Assembly: GCF_000411135.1 (NCBI RefSeq)
Contig: NZ_KE150263.1
Location: forward strand, 558,594 to 622,593
Source: Actinotignum schaalii FB123-CNA-2
GTDB lineage: Bacteria; Actinomycetota; Actinomycetes; Actinomycetales; Actinomycetaceae
Length of the DNA stretch: 64,000 nucleotides
Reading direction: 5' to 3'
A program made the position numbers and the translations under genes. Of this stretch, positions 9,318 to 18,682 are shown in pieces; the first letter of the stretch is position 1, and every line of letters starts with the position of its first letter. The notes under the pieces were generated by a model. It did no database searches. It saw nothing but the letters and a program-made list of their open reading frames with translations, and was not told the DNA's origin.

Positions 9318-10009
9318 GCGCGGGTGAACCCGGCAACGCAGCTCACCATAGCGGCAGCGGCAAAGCCGCGAGGAAAGCCGGCGAAGTAATCCTGCGGTCG
9401 CGCGGCCACATCGTCAAGGGCGGGTTCCTCATTGCCCTCGGATTCGCGCCTCTTATCCTTATCGGAGCCGGGGTTGCCATGCCTTTCTCCGCCCTCACCG
9501 CGTGCTTTATTGCCGCCGGGATAACCGGAGCGGCGTGGTCGTTCTTTTTCCTCCCCGAGCTGCGTTATGACGCGGAGGGTCTGACCATTATTAACCCGTT
9601 GCGTACCATCTGGCTGCCCTGGAGCGCGGTTGCGCGCTTCACCACCCGCTTTTATCTCACCACCCATGCGCGGAGCGGCCACCACTGGGATGCGGCAGCT
9701 TTCCCGGCCGGCGGAGCGCTGGCGGCCGGGCGCCGCCTCCTTCCCGCGCGTCACCCGGCCGCGGCCCGCCACGTTGATCTTCCCGCACGTCCCGGGCGCG
9801 GCACCGCTATCCGGTGGGTGACACTCGCCCGAGCTGCCGAACAATTACGGGCAGCGCAGGAAAATGCAGCGTCAGGTCCAGGGAGCACACCACGTAGCAC
9901 AGTAGGTAGCACAAACCGCCCGGTCCGATCCGTGGATCTGGGCCGAGCGGTTCTGTGCGCGGCGTGGGTGGCCTGCCTAGCCGCCGCCTGCGGCCTGGCG
10001 TTCACCTAA
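9314..10009 (+). CDS. Second membrane PH-domain-like protein
   Basis: 231 residues from the GTG that overlaps the stop of the preceding gene. Two membrane segments (residues about 35-55 and 60-80) are followed by ELRYDAEGLTIINPLRTIWL and PWSAVARF, the same layout as the upstream PH-like protein, and by a last hydrophobic stretch at the C-terminus (VLCAAWVACLAAACGLAF). The two genes look like a tandem pair with divergent sequences, translationally coupled and probably membrane partners. Function unknown. Confidence 0.72.
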   Translation: MSAGEPGNAAHHSGSGKAARKAGEVILRSRGHIVKGGFLIALGFAPLILIGAGVAMPFSALTACFIAAGITGAAWSFFFLPELRYDAEGLTIINPLRTIWLPWSAVARFTTRFYLTTHARSGHHWDAAAFPAGGALAAGRRLLPARHPAAARHVDLPARPGRGTAIRWVTLARAAEQLRAAQENAASGPGSTPRSTVGSTNRPVRSVDLGRAVLCAAWVACLAAACGLAFT

Positions 10010-10028
10010 GCGCCGGAGTAGCTCTCGC

Positions 10029-11846
10029 CTAGTTGGCGGCGTCGTCCTCACTCAAACGCAAACGCGACACTTCCCGGCCCTGCTTACGCAGCAGCGCGTG
10101 GCGTTCTTCGCGGCGGCGGCGCTGCTCAATCGGTTCGGGAACCGGAGCGGCCGCCAGGAGCCGCTGCGTGTAGGCTTCTTGCGGGTTGTGGAGGACGTCC
10201 TCGCGCTGGCCCGCTTCTACAACCTTGCCGTTTTGCAGCACTACCACGCGATGCGAGAGCATATCGACCACCGCAAGATCGTGCGAAATGAAGAGGCAAG
10301 CGAAGCCCATGTCATCCTGCAGTTCCGAGAGCATGGTTAGAACCTGGGCCTGAACGGAAACGTCCAGCGCGGAGGTCGGTTCGTCCGCGATGAGGAGCTT
10401 GGGGCGCAGGGCCAGAGCGCGAGCGATGCACACGCGCTGGCGCTGACCGCCGGAAAGCTCATGCGGGTAGCGGTTGAAGGAGGAACGCGGCAGCCGCACC
10501 GCATCCAGCAGATCGTACACACGCTGGCGACGTTCCGCCTTGGTGCCGACCTTGTGAACGTCAAGCGGTTCCATAATGCAATCGCCCACCGGGAAACGCG
10601 GGTCGAGGGACGCGGCCGGATCCTGGAACACCACACCCACGTGCTGGCGCAGTTCCTGGGCGTGCTTACGGGAAGCCCCCACCAGATCTTCACCGAAAAT
10701 CTTTACCTCACCGGCCGCGGCCGGGATAAGCCCGAGCACGCACTTGCCGATCGTGGATTTACCCGAACCGGATTCACCCACGAGCCCGACGATTTCACGT
10801 TCCGCAACATCCAGGGATACATGGTCCACGGCGCGGAAGGGTTCCTTACCCGGAATCTCGTATTCGATAACGAGATCTTTGGCTTCCAGCACCTTTTTAT
10901 CAAGGTCGATGGACGCTTCCTTTTCCAGGGAGAAACCGAATTGTTCGCGGCCCTGGCCCAGGTGCGGCACCGCTTCCAACAGGCGGCGCGTATAGGGATG
11001 CTTGGGGTGATTGAGAACCTGGACGACGTCGCCCGATTCCACAATCTCACCCTTGAACATCACGTGCACCCGGTCAGCCATATCCGCGATCACGCCCATG
11101 GAGTGGGTGATGAGGAGAATACCGGTATTGAGCTGGTCCTTGAGGGAGCGCAGCAGGTCGAGGATATCCGCCTGGACGGTAACATCCAGGGCGGTGGTCG
11201 GTTCGTCCGCAATAATGACGGAGGGGTTGGCGATAAGCGCAATCGCGATAACCACGCGCTGGCGCTGCCCGCCGGAAAGCTGGTGCGGGTACTGGTTCAT
11301 GCGTTCTTCGGCATCGGGCAGCCCGACGGCCTTGAGCATGGCGACCGCGCGATTGCGGGCATCTTCCCCGAAGGCAAGCCCGTGGGTTTCCAGACCTTCC
11401 GTCATCTGGCGGCCGATGGTGAGCACCGGGTTGAGGGCGGTCATGGGCTCCTGGAATACCATGCCCACTTCCGCACCGCGCAGCGCACGCATGCCCCGCG
11501 AGGTCATTCCGCGTACTTCACGCCCGGCTACCTGCACGCTTCCGCTAATAACAGCATTGGAGGGGAGCAGGCCGAGGGCCGTTGTGGAAGTCACCGATTT
11601 ACCGGAACCGGACTCGCCAACAAGACCCACCACTTCGCCCGGGCGCACATCAATACTCACGCCTCGCACGGCGTGAACCGCACCGAATTCGGTGGCGAAC
11701 TTGACATCCAATTCCCCGAAGCCGAGCACCGGCTTATCGGTTTTCGGATGCGGGGTGACGACGGGCTGGTCAGCCTTCAGCGTGGCCGTGGCCGCCGTCG
11801 CGGCGGCTTTATCCTGCGTTGTTGCAGCGCGTTTTCCGAGACGCAT
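10029..11846 (-). CDS. Oligopeptide ABC transporter ATPase, DppD-DppF fused
   Basis: 605 residues containing two complete ABC ATPase domains. The first has Walker A GESGSGKS at about residues 77-84, LSGGQRQRV and VIIADEPTTALDVT; the second has GESGSGKSTIGKCVLGL at about 355, LSGGQRQRVCIARALALRP and DEPTSALDVS. Both carry the C-terminal oligopeptide-type extensions (PYTRRLLEAVPHL and AYTQRLLAAAPVP). It energises the adjacent permeases. The start codon directly follows the permease C stop (TAA-ATG). Order on the minus strand is binding protein, permease B, permease C, ATPase. Confidence 0.96.
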   Translation of the reverse strand: MRLGKRAATTQDKAAATAATATLKADQPVVTPHPKTDKPVLGFGELDVKFATEFGAVHAVRGVSIDVRPGEVVGLVGESGSGKSVTSTTALGLLPSNAVISGSVQVAGREVRGMTSRGMRALRGAEVGMVFQEPMTALNPVLTIGRQMTEGLETHGLAFGEDARNRAVAMLKAVGLPDAEERMNQYPHQLSGGQRQRVVIAIALIANPSVIIADEPTTALDVTVQADILDLLRSLKDQLNTGILLITHSMGVIADMADRVHVMFKGEIVESGDVVQVLNHPKHPYTRRLLEAVPHLGQGREQFGFSLEKEASIDLDKKVLEAKDLVIEYEIPGKEPFRAVDHVSLDVAEREIVGLVGESGSGKSTIGKCVLGLIPAAAGEVKIFGEDLVGASRKHAQELRQHVGVVFQDPAASLDPRFPVGDCIMEPLDVHKVGTKAERRQRVYDLLDAVRLPRSSFNRYPHELSGGQRQRVCIARALALRPKLLIADEPTSALDVSVQAQVLTMLSELQDDMGFACLFISHDLAVVDMLSHRVVVLQNGKVVEAGQREDVLHNPQEAYTQRLLAAAPVPEPIEQRRRREERHALLRKQGREVSRLRLSEDDAAN

Positions 11847-12998
11847 TTATTCGCCCTTCCTTTCGGTGGCGTCGGATGCGGGAGCGGCGTGCTCGCCACC
11901 CGTCGCGGTGGTGGCCGCAGTGGTCACCGGCATGAGATCAGCTTCGACGTCGTTCTCAATATGTCCTTCGGCGAGGGCCTTCATCTTGCGGCGCGATACC
12001 GCCGAACGCTGGCGCGGATCGAAGGCATCACGCAGACCGTCACCGATGAAGTTAATGGAGAGCGCGATGATGAGGATCAGGCCGGCCGGGGCGAAGAAGA
12101 GCCAGGGGCGCGTCGAGAACGTGGTCTGGTAGGTAGAAATAAGCAAACCGAGCGAGGTGGCCGGCGGGCGCACCCCGAAGCCGAGGAAGGACAGCGAAGT
12201 TTCTAGCAGAATCGCCGACGAAATCGACAGGGTTGCCGAAACGATAATCGTGCCCAAGCAGTTCGGGAGGATGTGACGGAAAATAATACGCCACGGGGAA
12301 GCTCCCAGCGCGCGAGCCGACGCTACGAATTCGCGTTCGCGCAAGGAGAGCACTTCGCCGCGCACCAGGCGGGCCAGGCCCGTCCAGGAGAGCACACCCA
12401 GCATCACCGCGAGGAACAAGATACCTTGGCTTCCCACCATCTTGCCGATAACCGCCGCGAGAATAAGGAGCGGGATCACGATGAAGAGGTCGGTGATGCG
12501 CATGAGGATCGCTTCGGTCCAACCGCGGAAGTAACCCGCGGCCGCGCCGATAATCGTGCCGATAATGGTGGACACCAGCCCGACAACGAAGGCGATAATA
12601 ATCGAAATCTGGGTGCCCTTCATGGTCAGGGCAAAGTAGTCCTTACCGATATTGTCCTGCCCGAAGGGGTGTTCGCCCAGCGAGGTCCAGGTCATCGTCG
12701 GTTTGCCGTTATTAACGACATCCAGGACGTCCATGTAATTGTGGCGCCACAGGCCGGAGAAATGCCAGTGCAGGCCGAAGAAGCTCATATTCCAGCCAAT
12801 GGACAGGAAAGCCACCAGCGTCACAAGGATAAGAACGACGGCGGAAACCATCGCGGGCTTATGCCGCAGGAAACGGCGCAGCACCAGGCGCCCCTGCGAA
12901 TAGGAGGGGCTGGAGGAAGCGAGCTGAGCGTCGTCGACCTCAACAACGTGTTCCGGGTCGAGCGACGCGACGGTTGTTTTCGAGCGATTCTCACTCAT
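11847..12998 (-). CDS. Oligopeptide ABC transporter permease, DppC-like
   Basis: 383 residues. N-terminal cytoplasmic tail, a first membrane helix (residues about 50-70), a periplasmic loop (FGQDNIGKDYFALTMKGTQI) and a five-helix BPD-transport domain with the EAA loop FVASARALGASPWRIIFRHI followed by LPNC. The C-terminal tail (residues about 325-383) is charged and longer than usual. Ribosome site GAGGAGAATCCG precedes the ATG. It forms the transmembrane pore together with permease B. Confidence 0.95.
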   Translation of the reverse strand: MSENRSKTTVASLDPEHVVEVDDAQLASSSPSYSQGRLVLRRFLRHKPAMVSAVVLILVTLVAFLSIGWNMSFFGLHWHFSGLWRHNYMDVLDVVNNGKPTMTWTSLGEHPFGQDNIGKDYFALTMKGTQISIIIAFVVGLVSTIIGTIIGAAAGYFRGWTEAILMRITDLFIVIPLLILAAVIGKMVGSQGILFLAVMLGVLSWTGLARLVRGEVLSLREREFVASARALGASPWRIIFRHILPNCLGTIIVSATLSISSAILLETSLSFLGFGVRPPATSLGLLISTYQTTFSTRPWLFFAPAGLILIIALSINFIGDGLRDAFDPRQRSAVSRRKMKALAEGHIENDVEADLMPVTTAATTATGGEHAAPASDATERKGE

Positions 12999-13049
12999 CG
13001 GATTCTCCTCGGGCTTGGTGACGATTCATGGGGGTAGTCAGGCTCATGG

Positions 13050-14576
13050 TTACCGCCTAATCCGAGGATCGACGTAGGCGTACATGATGTCCGCGACCAT
13101 ATTCATGAGCACCGCGGCTCCGCCGGTGACCAGGAAGAAAGCCATAACCGGGGCCGGATCGACCTGGGCAAGCCCGGTTCGGAAGAGTTCACCCATGCCC
13201 TTCCAGCCGAAGACCGTTTCGGTAATAACCGCGCCGCCGATCAGGCCCGCAAAATCGAAAGCGATAATGGTCAGCAGCGGCAGCATGGCGTTACGGAAAG
13301 CGTGCCGGGTAATAACCGTGTGCTCGGGAAGTCCCTTGGCCCGCGCGGTGCGGATGTAATCCTGACCGAGCACTTCCAGCATGGACGAACGCGTATAGCG
13401 CGTATAGGACGCGATGGACATGAGCGTCAGCGAGATCGTCGGCAGCAGGAGGTGGGTGAAGGAGTCCAAGAAGCTGAGCCAGAAGACGTGGCTACCCTGG
13501 AAATTCGGAGTCATCGAACCGATGGTGGAAATCGGGCGGTTCTGGGTGAGCGGTAGGTAAGTTGACCAGTAGCGGGCGGCGAAATCGAAAATAATCGCGA
13601 TCCACACCGAGAAAACGGCCCAGATCGACGCCCAGGTCACCGAGCGGCGCGCGTAGCCACCGAAGAAGTAGGACACGCCCACGGAAACGGCGATTCCGAG
13701 AGCCAGAATCAAGAAGAGGAAGCCCCAGGTCGGCTCCCAGAGCATATTCGAGCAGGCCGCCACGATAACGAACATGATCGCGGCATTGGCGCCCACCACG
13801 GCAAAGCCGCGCTTATTGGAGAAACCGAGGAAGAGACCGGTGAAGAGCACCGTGCCGGCCAGGCCCATGAGAGCTTCAATCCACAGCCCACCGGTGGGTT
13901 CGAGGAAGGCGCGGGTGACGGAAATGTATTCCATAACGCCGAAAGCAACGGCGAAGCTAATGCCCGCGGCCATGGCGCGCCGCTTCGGGCCGCCGGCCAC
14001 GAGGGCCTGCACAAAGAGCGCGAAAATGCCGGCAAATATCACGATAGTAACAAGTGAGATTGTTGGATCTGCCAGCCAGTCATTAAAGCGAATAGCGCCG
14101 TATTCCTTCAGGAGCACCGCGAAAACGAAGGCGGGTAGTGAGTAGAAGGTGAAGGCGAGGAAGGTCACGACGTAATCGAAACCGGTGTAGCGGCGGATAG
14201 CACTCATCACGCCGAAGAAGATTCCGAAGAAGATCGCGAGGAAGGTGGCCGCTAGCACGAGGCGCAAGGTGGCGGAAGCGGCCTGACCGAGCATGTCATT
14301 AACAGACTGTCCGGAACGATTGACGCCCAGGTCGCACTGGCCGATGAAGCATTTTGCCGCCCCGGTCAGCCAGGTCCAATAGCGCTCGTACCAGGGCAGG
14401 TCGAGGCCCATGAAGGAGGAGCGCTGCTGCATGAGATTTTCGCGATTCGGGTTATTGGATTCGCGAAGGTCCTCGAGGGGGTCGCCCGAATTGATCGTAA
14501 GAACAAAAATAAGGAGCGACGCGGCCCAGAGGATAAGTACTGAGATGCCAATTCGTTTGGCGATGAATTTATACAC
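13050..14576 (-). CDS. Oligopeptide ABC transporter permease, DppB-like, with extra membrane insert
   Basis: 508 residues, about 170 more than a typical DppB. The N-terminal helix and periplasmic loop are normal (YKFIAKRIGISVLILWAASL), as is the C-terminal half with the EAA loop YIRTARAKGLPEHTVITRHA followed by FRNAMLPLL. The extra residues, about 165-335, hold around five additional hydrophobic segments (for example ISLVTIVIFAGIFALFVQAL and GFLFLILALGIAVSVGVSY) between the usual helices. GTG start with AAAGAAG upstream. The insert is in frame and hydrophobic, so it looks functional rather than disruptive. Confidence 0.93.
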   Translation of the reverse strand: MYKFIAKRIGISVLILWAASLLIFVLTINSGDPLEDLRESNNPNRENLMQQRSSFMGLDLPWYERYWTWLTGAAKCFIGQCDLGVNRSGQSVNDMLGQAASATLRLVLAATFLAIFFGIFFGVMSAIRRYTGFDYVVTFLAFTFYSLPAFVFAVLLKEYGAIRFNDWLADPTISLVTIVIFAGIFALFVQALVAGGPKRRAMAAGISFAVAFGVMEYISVTRAFLEPTGGLWIEALMGLAGTVLFTGLFLGFSNKRGFAVVGANAAIMFVIVAACSNMLWEPTWGFLFLILALGIAVSVGVSYFFGGYARRSVTWASIWAVFSVWIAIIFDFAARYWSTYLPLTQNRPISTIGSMTPNFQGSHVFWLSFLDSFTHLLLPTISLTLMSIASYTRYTRSSMLEVLGQDYIRTARAKGLPEHTVITRHAFRNAMLPLLTIIAFDFAGLIGGAVITETVFGWKGMGELFRTGLAQVDPAPVMAFFLVTGGAAVLMNMVADIMYAYVDPRIRR

Positions 14577-14714
14577 CGCGAGACTTCTTTCCGTTCTGTG
14601 TGCCGATGGGCGCCGGTTCGGACAATTTTACTCGGTGACTATAGTACATAAGCATTTCCAGACGAAATGGGACGTGGGATGTGACACAGGAAGGGTGAAC
14701 GAGACTGCACGCCG

Positions 14715-14740
14715 GGAGGGGCCGCGAGCGCGGCCCCTCC
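14715..14740 (-). terminator. GC-rich hairpin between binding-protein and permease genes
   Basis: GGAGGGGCCGCG and CGCGGCCCCTCC form a near-perfect 12-bp inverted repeat with a tiny loop. There is no U-run on the minus strand after it. In peptide ABC operons such intercistronic hairpins usually protect the 3' end of the binding-protein mRNA or partly terminate transcription, giving more binding protein than permease. Confidence 0.6.
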
Positions 14741-14784
14741 GGTGCAGCTAGAAAATAACTATTACTTCCTATGCATAAGGCTAA

Positions 14785-16569
14785 TTACTCAGCCTTGGCG
14801 GGTGCGGAGCCCCAGCTCCACTTTTCGGCATTCCAGGCGATGCCGGACTGGGTGACGTTGCGCTCAACGTTCTCCATACCGGTGGTGTACGCCGCGATGC
14901 CCGGGTGGGTGAAGAGCGGAATACCGAAGAGGTCATTCCACAGTTCCTTCTCAATCACCTTCTTGGCTTCCTTCTGGACCTTCGGATCCAGGCTGGAGGA
15001 AACCTTGTCCCATTCGGTGTCAACAGTGGCGTTGGCGTAACCGGTTTGGTTCTGGCCACCGTTGGACTTGTAGATATTCGCGCCGGAAACGATCTGGCCG
15101 GAGCCGGACCAAGCGAAGAGCACCATATCGAAGTCGCCGCTCTCATAGCCGCCACCCGGAGCCATGAAGCCCTGGGCCCCGACGTCCTGGACGGTGATGC
15201 CGGCCTGGGCGCAGGAGGAGGTCACGAGGGCAACCTCATCGGAACGGCGCTGGTTGGGCTGGTTGTAACCAATGCGGACCACCGGGTTGGCGATACCGGA
15301 TTCAGCAACCTTGGCCTTGGCCTTTTCGATATCCACGGTGTCGTATTCGCCGTTGTAGGAGGCGGACACAACTTCCTTGTACTCGGGGTTATCCGGGAAG
15401 TATTCGCGGGAGTTGAGAACTTCAGCCTTGTCGTTGAGCGGCTTGATAAGCGAATCAACGATCTGCTGACGCGGGATGCAGTAGGCCATGGCCTGGCGCA
15501 GCGCGAGGCCGCCCTTGTCATTGGCGAAGATGGAGCCCGGCTTGAAGTTGAAGTCGAAGTGCTCCCAAATCATGGTGTTACCTTCGAGGACGGTCACGCC
15601 CTGGGTGCCGTTGAGGGCATCAAGGGTGTCCTTGGTGGCCTGCGGTTCGATAACGTTGACGTTCTGGTTGGCGAGAGCCTGCACCTGGCCTTCCGGCGGA
15701 ATGAAGCGGATCACCAGTTCATCGAGGCCGGGCTTCTCACCCCACCAATCCGGGTTGGGAACCATGGTGATGTACTGACCGGCTTCCCAGCCACCTTCCT
15801 TGAGGGTGTAGGGACCGAAGGACGGCGCATCTTCCGCGGCGGGCAACTGGCCCGGGGTGGGAGAATTCCAGTTATTCCAGAATTCAGCGGCCTTCTTAGC
15901 GGTCTCGAAGTCCTTGTTCTTCAGGGCTTCGAAGAGCTCCTTCTTGGAGATGCCAATCTTATTGGCTACCACGTGCGAGGGAAGCGGACCGGAAACAACC
16001 AGCTGCCAGTCCGGATTCGGCTCGCTGTAGGTAATGGTGAAGGAACGGTCACCCGGGTTGCACTGGGGGCCTTCCGGAACGCCGTCCGCGTAGGTATCCG
16101 GGCTGGACACGTGGTTGAACAGCGGTTCATCGGAGCCGGCAGCGGCCTGGCCGTCCATAATCCACTTCGGGTTCTGGGTAACCCAGTCCATGTAGGCGTC
16201 TTCACAGGTGATGAGTTCGCCGCCCTGGTACTTGGCCTCATCGTTGAAGGTGTACTTCACGGTGAGGGGGTTCTCAGAAACCATTTCATAGTCACCGAGC
16301 GGGGTGCCGTGCTTCCACTCGCCATTGGCGGAGTAGTAGCCGAAACCGGGCATCATACGGTCAACAACAAGGGAGTTGGCCGAGCTGTAGGTAGTGGGCG
16401 TCAAGCCGTTGTAGCCCAGGAATTCATCGGCACCGACGGTGACCGAAGCGGTCCGGTTGACATTTCCTTCGACCTGGGTGGGGCCACCCTTGCCGTTGGA
16501 GGAACAACCAGTCATGACCAGAGCAAGCGCGGCTGCTCCGGCCACCAAGGGATAAGCGGTCTTCTTCAC
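14785..16569 (-). CDS. Peptide-binding lipoprotein, SBP family 5
   Basis: 594 residues from a GTG preceded by GAGGAGG. The N-terminus MKKTAYPLVAGAAALALVMT followed by GCSS is a lipoprotein signal with the lipobox Cys at residue 22. The mature part is an extracellular solute-binding protein of family 5 (peptide/nickel type) with the typical LKYTFNDEAKYQ-like and YTLKEGGWEAGQYITMVPNP blocks. It captures peptides for the permease-ATPase genes downstream. The intergenic region upstream carries two inverted repeats that may be operators. Confidence 0.95.
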   Translation of the reverse strand: MKKTAYPLVAGAAALALVMTGCSSNGKGGPTQVEGNVNRTASVTVGADEFLGYNGLTPTTYSSANSLVVDRMMPGFGYYSANGEWKHGTPLGDYEMVSENPLTVKYTFNDEAKYQGGELITCEDAYMDWVTQNPKWIMDGQAAAGSDEPLFNHVSSPDTYADGVPEGPQCNPGDRSFTITYSEPNPDWQLVVSGPLPSHVVANKIGISKKELFEALKNKDFETAKKAAEFWNNWNSPTPGQLPAAEDAPSFGPYTLKEGGWEAGQYITMVPNPDWWGEKPGLDELVIRFIPPEGQVQALANQNVNVIEPQATKDTLDALNGTQGVTVLEGNTMIWEHFDFNFKPGSIFANDKGGLALRQAMAYCIPRQQIVDSLIKPLNDKAEVLNSREYFPDNPEYKEVVSASYNGEYDTVDIEKAKAKVAESGIANPVVRIGYNQPNQRRSDEVALVTSSCAQAGITVQDVGAQGFMAPGGGYESGDFDMVLFAWSGSGQIVSGANIYKSNGGQNQTGYANATVDTEWDKVSSSLDPKVQKEAKKVIEKELWNDLFGIPLFTHPGIAAYTTGMENVERNVTQSGIAWNAEKWSWGSAPAKAE

Positions 16570-16671
16570 GAAGGAACCTCCTCATTGACTGTTTCCGTAC
16601 CGCGGGGGCAGTCCCCCGGTGCGGAGTGATCATGTTCGCGCCGTGAGCGCGTGGAATATGCAAAAGCGGTG

Positions 16672-16691
16672 CCGGATTCTTGAGAATCCGG
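16672..16691. promoter_or_regulatory. Inverted repeat upstream of peptide-binding lipoprotein gene
   Basis: CCGGATTCT-TG-AGAATCCGG is a palindrome with 9-bp arms about 105 nt upstream of the lipoprotein start. A second inverted repeat, CACAGGATG with CATCCTGTG (16707-16737, 13-nt spacer), lies next to it. They may be operators for a regulator of peptide uptake, or leader hairpins; the sequence alone cannot tell. Confidence 0.45.
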
Positions 16692-16769
16692 TGCGTTGAC
16701 GATCTCCACAGGATGGAACACGCATTGACATCCTGTGCGGATAGCCAGCGCCACCGCTCTAACCATGGA

Positions 16770-16822
16770 AAAAGCCTACACGAGTCTTGACGATTTCTTT
16801 ACGTTTAGGCTCAGGCTTTTTT
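16770..16822 (-). terminator. Possible terminator hairpin after the AMP-binding gene
   Basis: AAAAAGCCT at about 16770 and AGGCTTTTTT at about 16814 are complementary across a loop of about 30 nt. On the minus strand the right arm is followed by a U-rich run, fitting an end for the gene that stops at 16997. The 16823-16996 stretch between them is relatively AT-rich and has a short inverted repeat (ATCTCA...TGAGAT, 16938-16954); I see no gene in it. Confidence 0.4.
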
Positions 16823-16996
16823 GATGTGCAAATGTTCACGCTCGCAAGAATGGGGAAAATCCGCAGCACAGAGCCGTTTTTCGACGTTGTGAGCGACTCG
16901 AGACTTTCAGGAAAGAGTCACGCCTCACGCCGTGCATATCTCATATGCTGAGATAGTTTTTCTCAAAATCATTCCAGCGATGAGATGCGCACTGTT

Positions 16997-18682
16997 TTAG
17001 GGCGCCGCGGGAGCGGGCACGGCAGTACCGTGCCCGAAGAGATCCCGCAGCCGAGCCCGGGATACCTTCCCGTCATCGTCCACCGGCAGCTCATCAAGCA
17101 CCAGGAGGAGGCGCGGGAGCTTGAAGGTGGCAAGCGCCTGGGCGGCGAAAGCCCTCAGCTGGTCGAGGCTGGGCACGGGCAAGCTTTGGGGCACCACCGC
17201 GAAACCACCGGTTGCCGGATCCGGAGTAGCGAAATCTTCGGGGCGAGCCGCGTGGGAATCCATCACGATGGCGGCGCCCACCACCTGGCCCCACACCGGA
17301 TCTGGCACACCCGTGACCAGGGCGGAACGCACTCCCGGGTACTGGTGGAGTACCCGCTCAATTTCTTCGGGGTGAACGGTATCTCCCCCGGTCTTGATGG
17401 TATCGGTGACCCGGGCAACCAGAGTGATATATCCGTCTGCATCCACCCGCGCGTGATCCTGGGAACAGAACCATTCCCCCGCGAAAGAAGAGCGCTGGTA
17501 ATTATCCCCGTGCCAGTATCCGGCCGAAATGCTCGGCCCGCGCAATTGCATTTCTCCGATTTCTCCGGGCGCCACCGGGGTATCGGTACCCGGTTCCACC
17601 AGGCGAATCTCCACGTGGGGCATGGCGCGCCCCACCGTTTCAGCCTTATGGGACACGCGCGCGGTGGGAAGATACGGGCCGACGCCGCCCGTTTCCACAG
17701 ACCCCCATATATTAAGAGGATGGAGACCCGCCGCATCCAGGCGCCCCATAAGAGCGGGCGGTACCGCTGCTCCACCCACGAAGGCGTAGCGGAGACTGGA
17801 GAGGTCCCGGGCGAGGAAGGTGTCGTCGTCGAGCATAAAAGAATAGGTGGTGGGGGTGCCGAACACGGTGGTGACCCGGTGTTCTTCCATAAGGTGCAGC
17901 AGACCGGCCGGGGAGGGAGTGCGCGCAATAACAATGCGGCCCCCGCGTGCGAAGTGGAAAAGCGTGCCGCCGTTGAAACCGGCGATAGATGAACAGCGGG
18001 CGCTGTGCAGGAAGATGTCGTCGCGCCCGTAACCCAGTGCGTCGTGGAAAATACGATCCGCCCACCACAAGTTGTCATGAGTAAGTTCGAGGGCTCGTGG
18101 CGCTTCCGGGGGCGCGGGCCGGAACATCATAACGGCCACCCCGCTCGGGTATCCCTCCGTATTAAAAGCGGGATTACCGGCGGTGCCATCGGCAACGAAA
18201 TCAGCGGTGAAACTCCCGGTTGCCGCGCTCAGAGCAATATAGCCGTTGGTGAGGGCAGGAGTGAAGGGCGGGGCGAGCACGTCGTCGTCGATAACAAAAT
18301 GGATAAGGGTTCCCGTGGAGGTGAAGGCGCCGGCGGTACCTATTTCCGCGCACGCGATAAGAACGCGCGGGGCCGCGAAATCAACGAGGCGTTGAATCTC
18401 GACCGGGTGGAGGCGGGCGTCCACCGGAACGTATACCGCACCGATGCGGGCGCAGGCCACCGCAACAAGATAGTGATAGGGAGAATTATGGGCCACGATC
18501 ATAACGCGGTCCCCGTGTGAGACGCCGGCCTGCACGAAAAGTTGGGCGAGGCGGGAGGTGGTATCGCGGGCTTCCCCGACCGTCAGGGCGGTGGCGTCAT
18601 AGAGCAGGCAGGTGCGATCCGGGTTGGCGAAGGCGGTGCGATCAAGCAGATAGGCAACGTTCGTGACGGGGACGCTACTCAT
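16997..18682 (-). CDS. AMP-binding (acyl-CoA synthetase-like) protein with degenerate P-loop
   Basis: 561 residues from the ATG at 18682, which overlaps the stop of the upstream aminopeptidase gene (ATGAGTAG). The fold of the ANL superfamily is visible: GDRVMIVAHNSPYHYLVAVA early, IWGSVETGGVGPYLP where YGxTE normally stands, DHARVDADGYITLVARVTD then IKTGG, and a C-terminal DDGKVSRARL with the catalytic Lys region. The adenylate-binding TSGTTGxPKG motif is replaced by RPAPPEAPRAL before LTHDNLWW. In place of a ligase it may therefore be weakly active, inactive or a divergent specialist. The substrate is unknown. Confidence 0.82.
   Translation of the reverse strand: MSSVPVTNVAYLLDRTAFANPDRTCLLYDATALTVGEARDTTSRLAQLFVQAGVSHGDRVMIVAHNSPYHYLVAVACARIGAVYVPVDARLHPVEIQRLVDFAAPRVLIACAEIGTAGAFTSTGTLIHFVIDDDVLAPPFTPALTNGYIALSAATGSFTADFVADGTAGNPAFNTEGYPSGVAVMMFRPAPPEAPRALELTHDNLWWADRIFHDALGYGRDDIFLHSARCSSIAGFNGGTLFHFARGGRIVIARTPSPAGLLHLMEEHRVTTVFGTPTTYSFMLDDDTFLARDLSSLRYAFVGGAAVPPALMGRLDAAGLHPLNIWGSVETGGVGPYLPTARVSHKAETVGRAMPHVEIRLVEPGTDTPVAPGEIGEMQLRGPSISAGYWHGDNYQRSSFAGEWFCSQDHARVDADGYITLVARVTDTIKTGGDTVHPEEIERVLHQYPGVRSALVTGVPDPVWGQVVGAAIVMDSHAARPEDFATPDPATGGFAVVPQSLPVPSLDQLRAFAAQALATFKLPRLLLVLDELPVDDDGKVSRARLRDLFGHGTAVPAPAAP

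Noticed and set aside
10461-12206. Long open frame opposite the ABC ATPase and permease genes
   Set aside because: Its reverse complement is two well-conserved transporter genes; the frame arises from GC-rich third positions.
14905-16629. Open frame opposite the peptide-binding lipoprotein
   Set aside because: Shadow of a complete binding protein with signal peptide on the other strand.
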